Source: Opitutaceae bacterium (GTDB lineage Bacteria > Verrucomicrobiota > Verrucomicrobiia > Opitutales > Opitutaceae). From it: a DNA stretch of 64,000 nt. The notes below the pieces were generated by a model, which saw only the letters and a list, made by a program, of their open reading frames with translations, searched no databases and was not told the origin of the DNA. Position numbers and translations under genes: made by a program. The stretch lies in the NCBI GenBank assembly GCA_018402455.1, contig JAGYIG010000003.1, positions 88,481 to 152,480 on the forward strand. Reading direction: 5' to 3'. Positions 55,125-64,000 of the stretch are shown one piece after another (the first letter of the stretch is position 1; each line of letters begins with the position of its first letter).

Positions 55125-55858
55125 ATGAATGACCCCTCGGATGTCCTACAACAGCGGATCGGCCACCATTTCGCGGAGCCGGCGCTCTTGGATTTGGCCC
55201 TGACCCACCCCTCCTGGCTGCAGGACCACCCCGCGACCACGGCCAGCAACCAACGGCTTGAATTTCTCGGGGATGCGGTGCTGCAGTTGGTCCTCACCAC
55301 GGCGCTGTTTGAAACCTTTCCCGACGAACGGGAGGGAGAGCTGAGCAAGCGCCGCGCCGCCCTGACCAACGGGGCTTACCTCGCTCGGCTGGCTCACGAG
55401 ATCTCCCTCGGACCGGCTTTGCGCATGTCGGTGTCCGAGTCGGCCACCGGCGGCCGTTCCCGCGACTCCGCCTTGGAGGACGCGTTTGAAGCGCTGCTGG
55501 GCGCAGTCTATCGCGACGGTGGCTTCGCCGCCGCCCAGCGGGTGATCCTGAAACTCTACGGCGATCTCGACGCGCGGTTGCACGCCGTGATCGATGACAC
55601 CAACCCGAAGGGGCAACTGCAGGAGCGGGTGCAGCCCCACTTCGGCAACAACGCCCTGCGCTACGAAGTCGCCCACATCGCCGGCGAAGACCACGCCCGC
55701 GAATACGAGGCTCACCTTTACCTCCACGAAGAATTGACTGGCAATCGGCGGGGTCCCTCCAAAAATCCGCCGAAGCTGAGAGGCGGCCCCGCTGGCGGGC
55801 CAGGCTGCTGCGGTTCCGCCAGCGGAGTAGGCCGGCGCCACGACCAGATGCGTTCATC

Positions 55859-55862
<4 letters not shown>
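55125..55862 (+). CDS. rnc: Ribonuclease III, dsRNA-binding tail out of frame
   Basis: Cuts double-stranded rRNA and mRNA precursors. Catalytic domain ~1-150: NQRLEFLGDAVLQL (first Glu of the NERLEFLGD signature is Gln; the metal-site Glu and Asp remain), SKRRAALTNGAYLARLA and EDAFEALLGAVYRDGG. The dsRBD starts at NPKGQLQERVQPHF but after GPSK the frame turns to Gly/Pro/Arg-rich text. Adding one base to the A5 run (55761-55765) gives SKKSAEAE, the conserved dsRBD end; a second shift near 55780 then leads to a stop at 55830. As called, the stop overlaps the mfd start (GTGA, 55859-55862). Confidence 0.88.
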
Positions 55863-59273
<3,411 letters not shown>

Positions 59274-59277
<4 letters not shown>

Positions 59278-60284
59278 CGCCCCTTAAACACTTCAGTTCA
59301 TCCGTAACTCTCGGCGTCCTCACCCTCGCCAGCACCCTGTTCGCCCAACCCTCCGCCCCGACGGTTCCGCAGGACAACCTCAACATGCGGTTCCAAAATG
59401 GCATCGCCGCCGTGGCCGAGGGCAAGATCATCACCGTGGACGACATTCGGCGAGAGATCGCGCCGATGATCCCCGAGCTCCAACGCACCGCCCGCAACGA
59501 GCAGGAATTCAATCAACGGCTCGAAGCCCTCCAAGACGACACCATTCAAGCTCTGGTCGACCGCGTGCTGATCGTGAAGGATTTTTACAGCGACGAGAAG
59601 CGTCGCATCCCCTCCAGCTACGTGGACAACGCCGTCGACGAAAACATCATCAATCAATTCGAGGGCGATCGCTCGAAATTCTTGGCCCACCTGCGGTCCC
59701 GGGGCCTGACCCTGCGGGAATACCGCCGGGAGGTGGAGGAAGACATCATTTACAGCTACATGCGGGGCCAAAAGCGCAAGTCGGCGACCATCGTCTCCCC
59801 CGTCAAGGTGCAGGAATTTTACGAAGAGAATGAACGCGAATTCTTCCAGGAAGACGCGGTCAAACTCCGTCTGATTCAATTCCAGCGCAAGGACGGTCGC
59901 ACGGACCGAGACCTCATCGCCCTCGCTGCCCGCGTGCAGGCCCGGTTGGATGTGGGCCAGAAATTCGATGAAATCGCCCGCGAAGTCTCGGAAGACTCCC
60001 GCCGCGCCCGTGGCGGGGATTGGGGTTGGTTGGACCGCTCCGGCCTCAAACCTGAATTCAGCGATCCCCTCTTTGCGTTGGCCGAAGGCGAAACCACCAA
60101 TCCCATCATTTTACCCGAGGGCGCCTTCCTGCTTCACGCCGAGGAACGAAAGTATGCCGGCATCCAGCCCATCGACGACGTCCGCGAGCAGATCGAGCGC
60201 ATCCTCATTTCCCGCGAAGCCCGCCGCGCCCAAGAGGCCTGGCTGGAACGGCTTCGCCGCAACAGCTACGTGAAGCTCTACTGA
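59274..60284 (+). CDS. SurA-like peptidyl-prolyl isomerase (parvulin)
   Basis: 336 residues. Signal peptide (FSSVTLGVLTLASTLFAQ), SurA-type N-terminal helices (~35-170: NMRFQNGIAAVAEGKIITVD), then a parvulin domain (~185-290: VKLRLIQFQRKDGRTDRD, FDEIAREVSEDSRRARGGDW GWL, FALAEGETTNPIILPEGAFL). SurA chaperones outer-membrane proteins in the periplasm. One parvulin domain instead of the two of E. coli. Overlaps the mfd stop by four bases (ATGA). Confidence 0.85.
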
Positions 60285-60419
60285 GTCGAGCGGGGGCCAA
60301 CCCGGCGGCCTTCCTCGGCCCCCTCCCCCCCTCGGTCACCCGACCCTCCGGGCTCCATCCAGCTACTCGGAGCTCCCTGCCCGCTCAGAACCGCCCCCGC
60401 CCCCGCCCCGAACCGTTTG

Positions 60420-61589
60420 TCATCTAGGAGATGACAAAATTTCCGGGGCGATTTCGGAACCATCGATCAGGGCGAGGGCCGCCGCCAAGGGCGGCATTTG
60501 TCCCGCAGCCACCTTGTGTTCGACCCGGTCGAGCCGGGAACGCACATCGGCCCGTTGGTAGAACTGGCTGCGCAGGCTTTCAAGAATCAGGGCGTGCATC
60601 CATTCAATCGACTGTTCCCGCCGACGGGTATCCAACTCCCCGGTCGCCTTGAGGGTTCTAAAAAACTGCTCCGTCACCCGCCACACTTCCCCGATACCCG
60701 ATCCCTCCAAGGCGGAGGCCAATAGCGCCGGGGTTTTCCAGCCGATCGTCGCGGTGTGGAGGTAGGGGATCACCCGCTTCATTTCCGCCAGCGTTGCCAT
60801 GCAACGCACCCGGTTGTCTCCGTCGGCTTTGTTGATGACCAGCATGTCGGCCAATTCGATGATGCCCTTTTTGATGCCCTGCATTTCATCACCGGCGCCG
60901 GCGATCATCAGAACCATAAAACAGTCCACCATCGAGCGGACGGTCACCTCGCTTTGGCCCACGCCCACCGTTTCGACGATGATGACATCGTAGCCGGCGG
61001 CTTCGCACAGCATAATGGCTTCACGCGTTTTGCGCGCGACCCCGCCCAGCGAACCGCCGGCCGGAGAGGGGCGAATAAAGGCGTTCGGATCGCGCCCCAA
61101 TTTCTCCATCCGCACCTTATCCGCCAGAATACTGCCACCGGTGCGGGTGCTGGAGGGGTCGATGGCCAACACGGCCACCCGACGCCCCATGCGGGTGAGG
61201 CTGCAGCCCAGGGCTTCAATGAACGTGCTCTTGCCCGCGCCGGGAATCCCGGTGATGCCGATGCGTTTCGCTCGGCCCGTTCGGGGCAACAATGCCTGCA
61301 GGACCTGTTGCGCCTTCTCCTGGTGGCGGGGCGCGTTGCTTTCGACCAAAGTGATGGCGCGGCCCAATGTCGTCAGGTCGCGCGCCTCGACCCCTTTGAC
61401 GTAGTCCTCGACCTCGAGGACTTTTCGACGGGGGTGCGGGTTGGCCGGCGCCGCCTCGACGCCGGCCGTCCGCACACCTTCCATCACCCAGGTGGTGAAG
61501 CCTGCCCCAGCTCCGTCCGGAACCCACTCTGGACGAGGTTGAGGGCAGCCATCATGGATGGTGGGAGGGTTGGACAAGGGTTTGCTCAT
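60420..61589 (-). CDS. meaB: Methylmalonyl-CoA mutase-associated GTPase MeaB
   Basis: 389 residues, G3E-family GTPase that protects and reloads the B12-dependent mutase. Walker A GITGIPGAGKSTFIEALG (~112), AIDPSSTRTGGSILADKVRM, SPAGGSLGGVARKTREA, Walker B-like VIIVETVGVGQSE and NKAD (VINKADGDNR) are intact, followed by the C-terminal dimer helices. The first ~55 residues extend beyond the family's usual start. Five bases after the mutase stop, third gene of the operon. Confidence 0.95.
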   Translation of the reverse strand: MSKPLSNPPTIHDGCPQPRPEWVPDGAGAGFTTWVMEGVRTAGVEAAPANPHPRRKVLEVEDYVKGVEARDLTTLGRAITLVESNAPRHQEKAQQVLQALLPRTGRAKRIGITGIPGAGKSTFIEALGCSLTRMGRRVAVLAIDPSSTRTGGSILADKVRMEKLGRDPNAFIRPSPAGGSLGGVARKTREAIMLCEAAGYDVIIVETVGVGQSEVTVRSMVDCFMVLMIAGAGDEMQGIKKGIIELADMLVINKADGDNRVRCMATLAEMKRVIPYLHTATIGWKTPALLASALEGSGIGEVWRVTEQFFRTLKATGELDTRRREQSIEWMHALILESLRSQFYQRADVRSRLDRVEHKVAAGQMPPLAAALALIDGSEIAPEILSSPR

Positions 61590-61594
61590 ATCGC

Positions 61595-63736
<2,142 letters not shown>

Positions 63737-63758
63737 AGTGGTGGGTTCCGTAAAAAAA

Positions 63759-64000
63759 TTATGCTTCGAGGGCGGCTAACAGGCGTCCGAGCACTTCCGG
63801 CACATCCGCGCGCACGTGGATGAATTCATCGACCCCCGCATCGCGGAAACACTGCACCTCCGCCTCTTCGCGCGGTAGCCCGGCCAGCACGAGGGGAAGG
63901 TGGGGCTTGGCCGCCTTGATCGCGCGGGCGATCTCGGGCACGATTTCGGGATAGGTTTCGTCGGTGGAACAGATCACCGCAATGTCGGGTTCTCCGGCGA
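63759..64000 (-). CDS. mutA: Methylmalonyl-CoA mutase small subunit, C-terminal part (cut by window end)
   Basis: The last 80 codons, reading from the window edge ([20 protein letters not shown], then [38 protein letters not shown]). This is the degenerate B12-like domain of the MutA subunit, which lacks the cobalt ligand. Stop 22 bases before the large-subunit start. The 5' part lies outside the window. Confidence 0.85.
   Translation of the reverse strand, partial: AGEPDIAVICSTDETYPEIVPEIARAIKAAKPHLPLVLAGLPREEAEVQCFRDAGVDEFIHVRADVPEVLGRLLAALEA

Overview
This window is about 64 kb of chromosome from a high-GC Gram-negative bacterium. It is most likely a verrucomicrobium near Opitutales; this is inference from gene content (cyanobacterial/plant-type IspH, an McsA-McsB-ClpC set in a cell with outer-membrane proteins and a SurA-like chaperone, small exported proteins resembling verrucomicrobial ones) and from the typical repeat debris between genes. 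Nearly everything is housekeeping. I see no integrase, transposase, phage gene, CRISPR array or restriction system.

Layout: 1-5075 is a plus-strand run: the 3' part of alaS, an AlkC-like glycosylase, a DUF5069 protein and an N-terminally extended ispH. 5164-9083 is minus-strand: an exported barrel-like protein, then an unusual three-gene set of ParA-type ATPase, unknown helical protein and coiled-coil protein. 9255-12110 holds a GreA/GreB-like protein, an exported protein and a tandem creatininase-family protein. 12239-14911 is an ABC substrate-binding protein and ATPase with no permease. 15034-16578 is hpt plus a beta/gamma-crystallin/DUF4214 protein. 16668-20819 is mcsA-mcsB-clpC (protein arginine kinase and Clp quality control). 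21031-26902 carries a branched-chain aminotransferase, a pseudopilin, a CBS-regulated family II pyrophosphatase, a frameshifted glnS and a CheY-like regulator. 27043-35362 has gltX, an M14 peptidase, a large secreted tripeptidyl-peptidase II-like protease, an RluD-type enzyme, an SDR enzyme and a hibernation factor. After tRNA-Arg (35.5 kb) come an AI-2E/PerM protein, a zinc-ribbon membrane protein, an MBL-fold nuclease, a DUF3108 protein, a methyltransferase, rplU-rpmA, and scpB-pheA-oxidoreductase opposite ilvD-pgi. 47.6-50.2 kb has a coiled-coil protein, a small lipoprotein, rsmI and ppx. A 525-base gene-free stretch of repeats precedes an NtrC-type regulator. After tRNA-Ala (52.4 kb) comes a tight run parA - two ABC-2 permeases - rnc - mfd - SurA-like. 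The window ends in a methylmalonyl-CoA mutase operon (small subunit partial, large subunit, meaB).

Three conserved genes (glnS, mfd and, less certainly, rnc) are broken by one- or two-base shifts with protein conservation continuing in another frame. This pattern suggests residual sequencing or assembly indels more than gene decay. The best candidates for new biology are the ParA/helical/coiled-coil cluster (6.5-9.1 kb), the palindrome over the mcsA promoter in an operon without ctsR, the secreted TPP II-like protease, and the ABC-2 permease pair lacking its ATPase and sitting behind parA.
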